Origin: Sialis fuliginosa
Lineage: Eukaryota; Arthropoda; Insecta; Megaloptera; Sialidae
Assembly (NCBI GenBank): GCA_961205875.1
Contig: OY540816.1
Coordinates: forward strand, 12,596,701-12,660,700
DNA length: 64,000 nucleotides
Direction of reading: 5' to 3'
Program-made: the position numbers and the translations under genes
Notes under the pieces: generated by a model
What the model was told of the DNA's origin: nothing
Databases searched by the model: none
Seen by the model: the letters and a program-made list of their open reading frames with translations, nothing else
In this document: one piece after another, positions 10,320 to 21,115 of the stretch
Position numbering within the stretch: the stretch's first letter is position 1
Layout of the letters: each line of letters opens with the position of its first letter

Positions 10320-10730
10320 TACATTCTTTGCTAAATCTTTGTTTCTTATATAGCTAAAATTAAGATGTATCAGGGGCGTACGCAAGGGGGGTTTGGGGGT
10401 TCACCCCCCCCCCCCCCCCTAAATGTGAAGTGAAGAAAATTGCGAGGTTTCTTAAGTCTTCCAGTATAAGTTTTTAAAGGTAAAAATGATAAGTTTCATG
10501 ATTTTAACAATATAACAATATAAAGCATTATATAACATGATAAAAAATATACACGTTAACACTATTCTCTCATTCATTTCTTAACCTTATACAAAGTTTG
10601 AACGGATCACTAACCCCCCCTCCCCCCGAAATTGTTTCTGCGTACGCCCCTGAGATGTATATCTATGTACGTACTTATAACCATACCTCTAATAACAACA
10701 TAACGTGAAAAAATAAAGCAGGCATATGTA
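10320..10730 (+). repeat. Direct duplication, unit 2 (split by a hAT MITE)
   Basis: Parts 10320-10370 and 10653-10730 match unit 1 closely (GCTAAATCTTTGTTTCTTAT; TACTTATAACCATACCTCTA; ACGTGAAAAAATAAAG). The 282-bp insert at 10371-10652 carries its own target duplication, so the segmental duplication came first. Confidence 0.85.
10371..10652. mobile_element. hAT MITE with perfect ends and target duplication
   Basis: The termini CAGGGGCGTACGCA and TGCGTACGCCCCTG are a perfect 14-bp inverted repeat, flanked by a perfect 8-bp duplication AGATGTAT (10363-10370 and 10653-10660). Runs of G near the left end are followed by a long C run at 10401-10419, with a C-rich stretch near the right end. There is no frame. 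The paralogous empty site at 9845-9852 confirms the boundaries. Confidence 0.92.
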
Positions 10731-10869
10731 CATTAAAACGTACAAATCTGAAAATAAAAAATAATCGTTTAAATGTAAAGATATACCTACGTGTATATTT
10801 GTGTACATGTGTAGAAACTAAATCCAGAAAAAAGTTAAGCCGTGTTTTATAATTGATTTCCTGCAGAGA

Positions 10870-11200
10870 GAGTTTGAAAAAAAGTATCGATAAGTACGGC
10901 CTGAATTTTTTTCCATCCGCCATCAAAACGAGAATCGCGGAATAAATCCAGTTATTTATTTGGATTGGGCGGACATCGCAGCACTCATCAGCAGGGTTCA
11001 TTGCGTGAGTCGGGTCGAATAAATCACACACACACACATGTTCACTCACACACACATACACAGGAAGATCCCTGGCCTACGTTATCTGTAATCCGTCCCG
11101 CGGCTGTGAGTCCGTCTGTCTGTTTGATCGCGTGGGTGTATCTGTCACACACACACACACACACATGCACACACGTGTTAGTCTGTATATTGATTATTAG
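10870..11200. promoter_or_regulatory. Less AT-rich island with CA microsatellites
   Basis: The segment holds GGATTGGGCGGACATCGCAG, AACCC-free CG words and CCCGCGGCTGTGAG, broken by (CA)n tracts at 11026-11062 and 11147-11167. Long frames on both strands here are produced by the CA repeats and are not genes. It may be a regulatory island; function is unknown. Confidence 0.25.
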
Positions 11201-11457
11201 AATACTTATCGTAAATGTGCTTCGTGTGTTGGATAAAATAATAATTTGCATGATATTTTTATCAGGTACTACAAAGATATACTGGATTTATATGAGACAG
11301 TTTCTATTAGTTTTTTTTAAATATACATGCGTCATAATATATAGTTTTTTTTATATAATTTACAAGCAATATTGGTTTACAAGAGATATATGAAACTTTT
11401 AAATTAAATCAGTTTATATAAAAGTAGGTAAATCTGCACAATAGGTATGCATACAAT
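11201..11457. other. AT-rich spacer, no gene
   Basis: AT-rich sequence without recognisable termini. It contains only chance frames. Confidence 0.4.
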
Positions 11458-11951
11458 CAGTACCGGCTTTAGGGGGGGGGGGGGGGGGCGAACCAGGGCG
11501 ACCACCTGGGGCGCCAGGTCAGGTGGGGCGGCGCACAATGGGGCATAAGTCACTTGTTTGGTTCAAATCAGTGTACAGGCTGTAATTTTTTTTTATCTTT
11601 ACATTTTTTGTCGATCAGTTAAACCCGATTAAGCAAAAAATATAGCTAAATATAAACAATTCTAATTTGTAAAAAAAATCGATTATTTGATAGCTGCTAA
11701 CTAACAAATACTTATTCGGCACCCCAAAAAACCTTTAATAAGGTATTAGCTGAGATACTAACTAATCAACTTATTTGTTGATTTATCAATTTTAATTTGT
11801 TCATAATAGGGGAAGGAGGTCTCGACAGTCTTAGGGCATTTGATAGTCTTAAAGTTAATGATGTAAGCTATATTTAAAAATAGTAGTTGGATCGATATGA
11901 ATTATTCAACTTATTTGTTAATTTATCAATTTTAATTTGTTCATAATATAA
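11458..11951 (+). mobile_element. hAT family F, left part (copy 1)
   Basis: It begins CAGTACCGGCTTTAG followed by a long G run. The mirror end CTAAAGCCGGCACTG is seen at 41797-41811 in copy 2, and the two copies align over several hundred bases (GTTCAAATCAGTGTACAGGC; AAAAATATAGCTAAATATAA; GATTATTTGATAGCTGCTAA). Its right side contains sequence similar to the 160-bp satellite at 17134. The right terminus is not found here because another segment follows. Confidence 0.75.
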
Positions 11952-12412
11952 AAATATAAATATTCACTGCTGAGTTATATCGTGATGATATGTACCCTCT
12001 AGTACTTCTGTAATTTCAAGGAACACATTGGTACTATAACGCTCACGTTTTATGAGAACTGTAGGTTTAGTACTTTTGTCCTTCAGGTTCCTTAATATTT
12101 GACCATCACCTGGGCTGTCACTGGCCTGTGGGATTGATTTATGGTCACTGATTTCCAAACTATCAAGTCACCTAAAACAGATTAGCGTACGCACTCCCAC
12201 TCTGGCGAAACTGACTCCCTTAGCATATCGCTGTTTTCCCTCTGCCGCTTCGTCATTCCTGTTGTGACTTTGTTAATATCCGTTACAGTATAGGTTTCAC
12301 TAAAATCGGTCCAGTAGTTATCAAGATAACTTCGGTCACACTTACACAGATTTTGATGTTTTATTAAATTGCTTGTTTTTGTATATAGTTTATGTAAATA
12401 TAAATATTCACT
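11952..12412 (-). mobile_element. Insert flanked by 17-bp direct repeats, with protein-like minus-strand frames
   Basis: Identical 17-mers AAATATAAATATTCACT lie at 11952-11968 and 12396-12412. The 427 bp between them are markedly less AT-rich than the surroundings. Minus-strand frames read SDHKSIPQASDSPGDGQIL and, further on, ATERVLEG-free but polar sequence ending HHDITQQ; an upstream frame ends ESVSPEWECVR. I do not recognise the protein. A long direct repeat fits retroposition of a partial transcript, but no poly-A tail is visible. GATAACTACTGGACCGATTT on the minus strand is a common repeat motif. Confidence 0.4.
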
Positions 12413-12738
12413 ATGCATTAAATTGAAAAAAATTTAAATCATGACATTTTGTTTTTCATAAAATGCATTTTTTGAAACAATATAAATATATAAAAAGTTG
12501 ATATGTATACATATATGTATATATATAATGTATATGCATCTGGGAAATGGTTCATTTTAGTGAAATATGATACGTGCATTTTATACATTATATAACCAGA
12601 AATATCCGTGAGAAAAATGTTAGATATGGTATGTTGAATATAAAACAGTGATTTTTGAAACCATTCGGTCTTGTTTCGTACACGTACCCGAGAACGAGAA
12701 TAATCTCAACTCTGCGTGGCACCCTACGCCCTACAGTA
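12413..12738. other. AT-rich spacer with TATA/ATAT microsatellite
   Basis: It contains a GTATACATATATGTATATAT tract at about 12503-12530 and otherwise unremarkable sequence. Confidence 0.4.
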
Positions 12739-12740
12739 TA

Positions 12741-13138
12741 TAAGGTCTTGGACAATATCCTAGTGTTGGATTCTTGTTCAATTAAATCGGCCAATGGGTG
12801 TTAAAATGGTGGACATTTAAACTAATTATTAGTCTAATCTATTTATTAATTATTATATTAACATAGAATCTGCTTTACATTGTTTTCAAAATTTACGATT
12901 CTTTATTTTATAACTTTTGTGTCATAGTACTTATCATTTTGTAATCATTAGCAACAATCATTTAACAAACAAACTATATTTGTGGACTCTGGTAATTAAA
13001 TTGATTTAATAAAAAGGTACTTGTTTTATTAGTATTAATATGAATTCATGAGAATTACAAAAAAGAAACCCATTAATCCCGCAAAAAACTGTATATATTG
13101 CTCTTAAAGGGGCCAAGACTGGTACCTCCAGTACCTTA
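12741..13138 (+). mobile_element. Family A MITE, internally deleted copy
   Basis: The left end is degenerate (AAGGTCTTGGACAATATCC); the right end reads GGTACCTCCAGTACCTTA. Internal family landmarks are present: GGCCAATGGGTGTTAAAATG, TTTATTAATTATTATATTA, ACTTGTTTTATTAGTA and ATTCATGAGAATTACAAAAA. Family A has TA target sites and ends AGGTACTGG/CCAGTACCT. It is noncoding. Confidence 0.75.
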
Positions 13139-14130
13139 TTTTGTTGTGAAAAAAATGTCAACGTTTTTATTTATTTTTAATTTATATCACCAAAAAAAGC
13201 AATTAAGTACAGCAACATGCATTTTAATAAATAATTTTTAACTACGATGCATAAATCGAATAGGTATTTGTACATACATATTAATACATGTACATGAATA
13301 TGTATGTGTGTATTAAATACGTGCGTGCAGTTGAGAGCATGCTTTTGGTTGGGTCAATAATTTGTAGAGATAATGATAATAATTTTAGTAAGCATGGTTA
13401 AATGATTTGTATATTACTACTGTTTGATTGTATATTTGTTTGGATAATCGTAGATGATAGCTGACCCGTCGACCCCTAAGTTATTTTAGTGATTATTTTA
13501 AAAGCATTAAATCTTTACGTACAATAAAGATATTTTTATGTTGTTTAGTCTTAGATTTATACTTGTTTTGTAAAAGTTGTTTTACACAGATAATTTTATA
13601 TCTTAGAAACATGCAACACACTTTTTGTGGTTTGTTGAATGCCGAAAGTGTTTAATATTTAAATATATGTCGGTGTTTTTACAATTTATATTGTTAGGTT
13701 CTGATATTTTTTATTTTGATTTATAAATTGAGTTCCTGTTATCACACATCTATAATTTATTAATAAGTGAATTTTACATTTAATTTTTTTGTGTAGGATA
13801 GATAAATCAATATTTTTTATGAGGAGAACGTTTTTAATTCTGTGGTTGTATAGCAATACCACACATGTCACTTTTCGGCGATTTACATTTCATGTGAAAA
13901 GCCTGAAAAGCCAAAAACGCGTTCATTATTAACCATTTTTTCAATTCTTGTTTTTACGAAATCTCAATTTGATTTTCTTCTATCCAGAAAACTTGAATTC
14001 CTCCTCTGAAATATTTTAAAAAAGTGACATTCTGTTTTGCCACAGAACTACCTAATTATTGGACTGATATTTTTTTTACCGAAAAATGAATAAAATATAT
14101 AAATGTAGTGAATGAAACCTTATTTCCATC
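13139..14130. other. AT-rich spacer, no gene seen
   Basis: Long AT-rich stretch with a small TGTATGTGTG tract near 13300. No exon, RNA gene or transposon end is convincing. Confidence 0.4.
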
Positions 14131-14131
14131 C

Positions 14132-14190
14132 AGGGCCGAATTAAAGTACTAAAAGGCGACAAGAAAAATCTTGATGGTGACCCATTTAAG
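14132..14190 (+). mobile_element. Possible hAT left terminus, orphan
   Basis: CAGGGCCGAATTAAAGTACT followed by AAAAGGCGACAAG resembles hAT-type starts. No inverted partner is seen downstream, so this is a weak call. Confidence 0.3.
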
Positions 14191-14426
14191 AGGAAAATGA
14201 ATATTATACGCAGATTATTCCAAATTAAATACTTGTTTTTGAAGATCACGTAAAATATTTATAATTACTAATAACCTGCTTTTACAAAAATTTCCAAATA
14301 AAAACACTGCAAGTGAATGCGAATTGAATTCTCTACCGACGTTTGACAGAAACCCAAAACTATTTATTTTTTCCGCTTGGTGGCGCTAGGAGTATTGCTT
14401 TACTGTTGAACGATGTGAGGAGAAAA

Positions 14427-14612
14427 TTTTGCCGTTTTAAGGAGTAATTTTTGTTCCAATGTGTCATATTATTTTTTTAATGAACAAAAAGTATTTTCTT
14501 AACGCTACTTTATATTAACTATTGCTAAAACACAAAATACTGTTCATTTTTATTATTCACTATTTCTCATTTCATTTAAAATAGTGCGCGTTTTATTTGT
14601 TCCCAATTTTAA
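14427..14612 (-). repeat. Repeat family G, inverted relative to 49095-49300
   Basis: Read in reverse it matches the later copy: GGGAACAAAT with GCGC, AAATGAAATGAGAAATAGTG, AGCAATAGTT and AACGTTAAGAAAATACTTTT then TGTTCATT. About 180 bp are shared, with small indels. It is noncoding and no terminal repeat could be defined. Confidence 0.7.
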
Positions 14613-15189
14613 CTTGATATAAGCTTCAAAGATTTGTTGAAAACATTTAGTATTGAAACATGTTATTACAGAAAGACGATTAAATAAGCATTTCTACGAA
14701 AACGTTTTCGTAACACATCCGCACGATATTTTAAGAAACGATTCTCCTGAGTCCTGCTGGATGATATATAGTAGGTAAAAAAAGCAAAGCTATTCAAATA
14801 TTCATAAATGCAAACATATTTACAGTGTTTCTAACAACAGAACGATTTCATGCGCTAGTGTAGCCTCCGCACATACAGACAGATAAGTGGTATAATTTTT
14901 CTTTTTCTACATCCTCTTTCATTCAATAGCATGAATAAACAATATTTGGATGATTATTTTAGATATGTTTCTCGTGTATAAGAATTTTTAAATTAAATTT
15001 TAAAGCAACCGTTCATAATATTATTTAAATTTTATAATACCTACACGCATTATTTATAGTAGTATCAAATGTTTAATATAAGATAAGCGTAAAATACATG
15101 GGAATATGGAGATACAGATTCGATTAAATGAGATTAATTTTTTGTAAGGAAAGAGTGAGTATTACTACATAAAAAAATATTAATAATTC
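14613..15189. other. AT-rich spacer, nothing recognised
   Basis: No frames or termini. A small GC-richer patch at 14850-14890 (GCGCTAGTGTAGCCTCCGCA) stands alone. Confidence 0.35.
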
Positions 15190-15380
15190 TATGTGGTTTA
15201 GGTGGTATACCCAAAAATCTAAAAATTCTTTAAATGGCTATAACTTTTTTGTCAAAATAGATAGGTGCTTTTTGTTTGAGGTTTCTTAAAGCACTTTTTG
15301 TGAAGAATTGATTGGTTTATTTAGAATTTTTATTTCACTTTTAGTTTCCGAGTTACAAGTCCTAATTTTAGTTTTCTTAT
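15190..15380 (+). repeat. Low-copy AT-rich repeat fragment
   Basis: The words GGCTATAACTTTTTTGTC and TTTTAGTTTCCGAGTTACAA are typical of internal parts of the TACAGGGTGTCC-type repeats such as 7222-7500. No end is preserved. Confidence 0.3.
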
Positions 15381-15767
15381 AGGTCACTAATTTGGCTATA
15401 GCATATTTGAATAGGTACACATGTACTTAAGATGCAATCAAAGATTAACTGTTATATATTTGTTTTATTATATTAATAATTGTTGTTTGAAGTTTATGTA
15501 TTTATTTTATCAATAATATCATGTATTTTTTTCTAAAATTAAACTTATATCTTCGTATAATTTATTACTATTTATGATTTACGAGTCGGAAATAATGGAT
15601 TATTAGTGAATTTTTTTTAGTATAATAAGTAAATTTTAAATATTCTCATCCAATTTAATCCCCCATCGTTTCTAGCACGCGAGTTTTAATCAACATGTGA
15701 ATATCCTGCTTTTGTTGAAAATTATTTTATTTTCGATTAATATTTTTAATCTTAATACCTACACTGA

Positions 15768-16072
15768 AAAAAAAAACTATTGGGTCCAAATTATTTGAAT
15801 CATATTTACTGAAGGCATGTTTTTCCTTGGTATTACATGATAATCACCTAGTTATCCATTTATTTAAAGGCATTTAAAATTTTTATTTTTTAATGAAATA
15901 ATGGATGATTTTGTTCAAACTGTCTTACTTACTTGTTTGAATTAATCAATTTATTAATTTGAGTAACTCGTTATCCTTATAAAAAGTTGTATAATTGTTC
16001 GTAAGATTTTTCAGTTAAATAAATATTTATTTGATCCTTAATTTGGGACTCAAAGAACACTTTTTTTACTTG
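15768..16072. repeat. Possible CACTGAAAA-type inverted-repeat element
   Basis: CACTGAAAAAAAAAACTATT then GGGTCCAAATTA at the left is loosely mirrored by CTTAATTTGGGACTCAAAGA and TTTTTTTAC on the right. The mirror match is imperfect and no target duplication was identified. Confidence 0.3.
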
Positions 16073-16430
16073 AATCAATTGTATTAGTATTTATTTGTTC
16101 CTAACACATTTTTAATGTAGGTATACGTACTTTTAATTTTTAAATTTAAAATTGTTATAAAATAAATTCTAAAGCAGTATTTTATACAAAAGTACATAAA
16201 AGGTTCCTGAGTACAATTTTATTGGTTTTCACCATCAACATTTTATTTACAAAAAATATAGAAATTAATAATGTACTTTTTTCTTTAAATTTTTTTATAT
16301 TATATTATTTACTGTATAAAATATATTCATCATATTTATTTATGATTTATTTATGGTAGACTGACGATAATTTATCAAATAAAAAATTAAGCCAGTAAAA
16401 ACGTACAATAAAACGTTCTCCAGCATCCAT
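16073..16430. other. AT-rich spacer, nothing recognised
   Basis: Nearly pure A and T runs. No feature is supported. Confidence 0.4.
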
Positions 16431-16438
16431 ATATCATT

Positions 16439-16700
16439 TTAAAAAAGATCAAAAGAGACGGGAAATGAAACTTCAAACAGTAACGACATGTGCAAATACT
16501 CACGGACACAAGAAACAGTAGCATTATCTTCGAAAAACATGCAATAAAAAATCGTCGTCGAATACGTTAACAAAAATCGATCGAGTATACTCGGCGACAG
16601 TAACAATGGTTGCAGAGGCGTTAAGATAAGATGCATGTTCCAGCAATGTGAAATGTGTTTGCAGCACACCGCTCTATGTTACTGGTTGTTGCATTTAGAC
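16439..16700. promoter_or_regulatory. Less AT-rich island, function unknown
   Basis: The segment contains CG-bearing words (AAATCGTCGTCGAATACG, AATCGATCGAGTATACTCGG) and AGATAAGATGCATG. The minus-strand frame across it has no recognisable family and no splice-bounded structure. A regulatory island is possible. The evidence is only base composition. Confidence 0.2.
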
Positions 16701-17133
16701 TGTGAGTGCAGATAAATTATTTGGGTATTAATGGATAAATGTGTTTCTGTATTTTTAACGAATAGTTTGTATAGTGTGGTGATAAATGTAAATTCTATCA
16801 TCAATATTAGAGGTGTACCATAATTCCGGCCGAAATTCACGTCTAACGTCTTTACTATTATATTTTAAATATAAATACATAGATTATTATATCTCAAATT
16901 AATATAACATTGTTTTATATGATATTTCTTTAAGAAAATACATTAAATTATAAAAATTGTGTTTTCTACATATTCTGCAATTTTTACAGTTTCGTAAAAC
17001 TTTTGGATAGTTATAATTTCGTTAAATTATTTGTATAGTATACGTTTTTTTCGACCGAATGTAGTTACATTTATAGTGTCAATAATAATGTAATTTATAT
17101 TACTAAATACTGTATTTAGTAATATAATTTCTT
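16701..17133. other. AT-rich spacer with a short palindrome
   Basis: The only structure is ATTACTAAATACTGTATTTAGTAAT-like symmetry at 17099-17123, next to the satellite array. Confidence 0.4.
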
Positions 17134-17796
17134 CTGACATATTAACTATTCAACTTATTTGTTAAATTTTCAATTTAAATTTCTTAATAATAGCCGAAGG
17201 AGCATACGAAGGTCTTCGGGCATTAGATAGTCTTAAAGATAATGGTGTAAGCTACATTTAAAAAAAAAACTGGAGTCTCCTCGATCGCGCCAAGCTGACA
17301 TATTAACTATTCAACTTATTTGTTAAATTTTCAATTTAAATTTCTTAATAATAGCCGAAGGCGGTCTCGAAGGTCTTCGGGCATTAGATAGTCTTAAAGA
17401 TAATGGTGTAAGCTATTTAAAAAAAAAAACTGGAGTCTGCTCGATCGCGCCAAGCTGACATATTAACTATTCAACTTATTTGTTAAATGTTCAATTTAAA
17501 TTTTGTAACAATAGCCGAAGGCGGTCTCGAAGGTTTTCGGGCATTAGATAGTTTTAAAAATAATGGTGTAAGCTATATTTAAAAAAAAACTGGAGTCTCC
17601 TCGATCGCGCCAAGCTGACATATTAACTATTCAACTTATTTGTTAAATTTTCAATTTAAATTTCTTAATAATAGCCGAAGGCGGTCTCGAAGGTCCTCGG
17701 GCATTAGATAGTCTTAAAGATAATGGTGTAAGCTATATTTAAAAAAAAAAACTGGAGTCTCCTCGATCGCGCCAAGCTGACATATTAACTATTCAT
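17134..17796 (+). repeat. 160-bp satellite array, four units plus a partial fifth
   Basis: Units start with CTGACATATTAACTATTCAA at 17134, 17295, 17455, 17615 and 17777, giving periods of 161, 160, 160 and 162 bp. Each contains AATAGCCGAAGG, TCTCGAAGGTCTTCGGGCAT, GATAATGGTGTAAGCTA, an A run, and CTCGATCGCGCCAAG. The units differ at few positions, so the array is young. A diverged version of the same unit lies inside hAT family F at about 11755-11945 and 41513-41735. The array abuts the 3' part of a family A MITE. Confidence 0.9.
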
Positions 17797-18139
17797 AGGA
17801 ATTGGTTTACATTGTTTCAAATTTGACGATTCTTTCTTTTATATCTTTTGTGTTGTAGTATTTATTTATCATTTTGTAATTATAAGCAAGTGTACATCAC
17901 TGCATGCTCATTACTGATTTTACCTTAGCCATTACTGTAGAAAAAACATGAATAAATTAAAAGGTTATAATTTAAAAAACAAACTATATTTGCGAACATT
18001 AATATTTAAATTGATTAAATAAAGAGTTACTTGTTTTATTAGTAACATGAGTTAATGAGAATTACAAAAAACAAGACTATTAATCCAAAAAAACTGAAAA
18101 CTTGCTCTTATAGCGGCCATAACTGGTACCTTTACCTTA
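17797..18139 (+). mobile_element. Family A MITE, 3' part only
   Basis: The sequence picks up inside family A at TTTACATTGTTTCAAATTTG and runs to CATAACTGGTACCTTTACCT then TA. Its left half has been replaced by the satellite array. It is noncoding; the frame across it is chance. Confidence 0.75.
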
Positions 18140-19387
18140 TTCACCATCGCTGTATAAAAAAAATGCGCCGATTATGTTATATATATTGCAGTAAATCGAC
18201 TTTCATTTTATGTGACATTACATATGACAATGGATATTATTAAGTATTAAATAAAACGTAATTAACTTTAGTATAAGTTATCTTATGCTTAAGTAATAAT
18301 TAAGTTGTAATTTTTAAAACAGCATTTACTTTAACAGCATATGAGATCTTAGATGTTTCATTATTTAACGCACATGAGACATTGTAACTTATAACATAGG
18401 TACGGAGGAAAACTAACTCATCCTCATTTATAAATAATTACTACACACCACCGTGTGAAATGTTTCCATGAAAATGATGACACGCCAGAACCAGGGAACA
18501 AGAAGATTCTCTTCTCTTTGAGGAGAAGAAACAACATTAGTTCGCAACGCTATTTGTCATTTTTGTGACATGCAATCAAGATAAAAGTCATTTACAATTT
18601 TTTTTTTTGGTTGCACGATTTTTTTTCGTGAAGTGACGTTGATGTTTAATTGAAATTTTACACGTCATGATTTGGCGTTAATCTTATCATCGTATGGATA
18701 TGTTTGTATTTTTTTTTTTAGTTCATGGATTTAAAAAATAATTGCTGTATTGATTTTTATGATTGTTTTGTAAATAAACATGGTGAAAACTGGAAAATTA
18801 AATTATTCTGCTATTATTATTATCACCATATAGAAAAATGTGTATGTATTTAAAAATTTTTAGTGCTACATAATTGTTTTATTTTATAGATAAAATACAT
18901 ATAGATACAAAATCAATTTTGAATTAATGTAGATTTTTTTAAACCGTCCAATTTAATAATTTATGACTAAAACAATGCTTGCGATAATTTTTTTCTATGA
19001 GTAATTGTAATAAATTACATACTTTAAAAAAACGTTAGGAATTTTGTGTTGACGAGTTATGAACAAATGGTTTTTAAATTATGTAGAAATATATGAGTTA
19101 AAAAAATTTCACACGATTATGAATAATTACTTTTATATTTAATTTAGTTGTTGTCTTTGTAAATCTTTAATAGATTAAGTTCCTTTACTTTATATTCATT
19201 ATTGTGAAATTTTTAAAATAAATGATAGTATTTAATTTTTATTTTTATTCACATAAGACATTATTTTTTAAATTGAACTACTAATCTCTTGTCATCATTT
19301 TAACAGTCTCGTCTTGTCAAAATATAAGTTCTTGTAGACGAGACGGAACCGAAAAGAGTCAGGAATCTAATTTCATACTAACAAAAA
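18140..19387. other. AT-rich spacer, no gene seen
   Basis: A GC-richer patch at 18470-18540 contains a near-palindrome (TTCTCTTCTCTTTGAGGAGA then AGAA). GTCTCGTCTTGTC and GAGACGAGAC-type words occur at 19306-19345. No exon or terminus is supported. Confidence 0.35.
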
Positions 19388-19632
19388 AACATCTACCAAG
19401 TAAATGAAAAGTGCTTCCTCGTGCTAAATTCAATTAATTATTGAACAATTTAAATAAAAACCGATAAAGTGTTCAGATGAATTGCCTAGTAATGGTTAAC
19501 CATTTAATTTTTATACAATTTTACTAAAAAAAATATTAGTTCGAAATTTTTCTTAATTTTGAAATCGGAGAATGATTTTTTTGTCTCATTCTAAAACGAT
19601 CACAAAGCTTCTCGATATTGCGAGGAAGGAAA
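19388..19632 (-). repeat. Repeat family C, deleted copy
   Basis: This is the reverse orientation of 4430-5062, with about 370 bp of the middle removed. It keeps CACGAGGAAGCAC, the AATGGTTAACCATTT-type region, and the end with AAGCTTCTCGATATTGCGAG. A family A MITE starts 18 bp downstream. Confidence 0.7.
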
Positions 19633-19649
19633 ACTACAGAAACCATATA

Positions 19650-20196
19650 AGGTACTGGCACCAGTCTTGGATATGACCCCAGTAGTGGTTATTTTTTAAT
19701 TAAATGTACTAAATTAGAAATATTTGCTGATATTTGATTACTACCATTTCTGTGAATATTAATCTATATACATTTAACTGTCTTACAGCGTTATATGGTG
19801 AGAATCGGCCAATAGGTGTTAAATGGTGGACATTAAAACTAATTTATTAGTATAAATTATTTATTAATTATTATATTATTATAGCATCTGCTTTACTTTC
19901 TTTTATATCTTTTGTGTCGTAGTACTTATTATTTTGTTATCATTAGCAAGTGTCCATCACTGCGTGCTCATTATTGGTTTTACTTTATCCATTACTGAAG
20001 AAAAAACATAAACAAAATAAAAGGCTATAATTTAAAAAATAAACCATATTTGCGGATTTAGATAATTAAATTGATTAAATAAAGAGTTACTTGTTTTTTT
20101 AGTAACATGAGTTTATGAGAATTACAAAAAGAAGCCCGTCAATCACAAAAACAGTAAACCTTGTTCTTATAGCGCCCATAACTGGTGCCTGTACCT
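19650..20196 (+). mobile_element. Family A MITE, full-length copy
   Basis: AGGTACTGGCACCAGTCTTG at the left and AACTGGTGCCTGTACCT at the right are flanked by TA. At 547 bp this is the longest copy and shows all internal landmarks: TGACTTACAGCG-like region, GGCCAATAGGTGTTAAATGG, TTTATTAATTATTATATTA, AGCAAGTGTCCATCACTGCG and GGTTTTACTTTATCCATTAC. The ends contain the near-palindrome ACTGGCACCAGT. There is no transposase. Confidence 0.85.
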
Positions 20197-20329
20197 TATA
20201 CACTTATAATTAAATATATGCATTCGTAAAAAAAGTATTTAACTTTCGCATAATTAAGATTAATATAATATATCAAAGCGTTCCCATCGGTAACTGCTCT
20301 ACATAAAATGAATTGCATGTCGATTAATT

Positions 20330-20540
20330 ACACCCCGTTGACCATATGCGTAAACCCTTTCACACGCGCGCACACATATTTAAGTCTTATCTGGTTTGCC
20401 GTCCGCCACCTGAGTACACAGAAGGGCGGCGCGTGGAGGATCGTAAGGGCTGATACAGGTACTCAACGGACTTTTTATCTTCAATGTTTGTTTTGGATTT
20501 ATTTCGCGGAACCATGTGCCGCCCATAGTATTATTGTATG
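20330..20540. promoter_or_regulatory. GC-richer island, function unknown
   Basis: The island contains CACACGCGCGCACACA, TTTGCCGTCCGCCACCTGAG and AGGGCGGCGCGTGGAGGATC. The plus-strand frame across it resembles no family I know. The composition contrast with its surroundings suggests constraint, possibly an enhancer. Confidence 0.25.
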
Positions 20541-20983
20541 TTTTAAATAAATATAGGTGTTTTAGGATTGCATATTATGTTCTATTTTTAAATATTTTTA
20601 ATATAACTGTGTGTGCATAACAGACCGGTTGTTTGAATATGGTATCTAGAAATTATCGTAATATTATAATATTTACACAGTGTTGATAAGAAATTGCATA
20701 CTTTGAATTGTATATTTTGCAAATATTATTATTTCTTAGAATGTTTTATGCACGTGTTTATAAAGAAATATAGCCGGAAATATGTGTATCAAAATGTAAT
20801 TATTTATTTGCAATATTTTTATCTATGATTTATTCACATAATAAATGATAATAATAGCCAGGCATAAATCGGAACATTTTATTTTATTGACATACATACT
20901 GTTCAACCCAAAAAATATCATTTTTTGCTTGTAAATGTAATGATTTTTTATACTAAAGTTATGTATTTTTTAACATACATATA
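20541..20983. other. AT-rich spacer, nothing recognised
   Basis: No frames, ends or islands. Confidence 0.4.
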
Positions 20984-21115
20984 TAAAAATGAATGTTCGT
21001 TTGTATGAGGCTTATAGACTCGGAAATTACTGAACCGATTTCAATGCGGTTTTCACCAACAGTTAGATAATCGTGGCTATTAATATTTTATGAAAATATT
21101 AAATTTAACATTTAG
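20984..21115 (+). repeat. Insect interspersed repeat fragment
   Basis: ATATATAAAAATGAATGTTC, then GTTTGTATGAGG, then ATTACTGAACCGATTTCAAT is a layout found at the end of many insect short interspersed repeats. No further element parts are visible nearby. Confidence 0.5.

Noticed and set aside
10675-11393. Frames of 128 and 142 codons on both strands
   Set aside because: They are driven by CA/GT microsatellites and repeat sequence; the products are low-complexity His-Thr or Cys-Val runs.
17134-17796. CRISPR-like array
   Set aside because: The units are contiguous 160-bp tandem repeats without short repeat/unique spacer alternation, and the DNA is eukaryotic.
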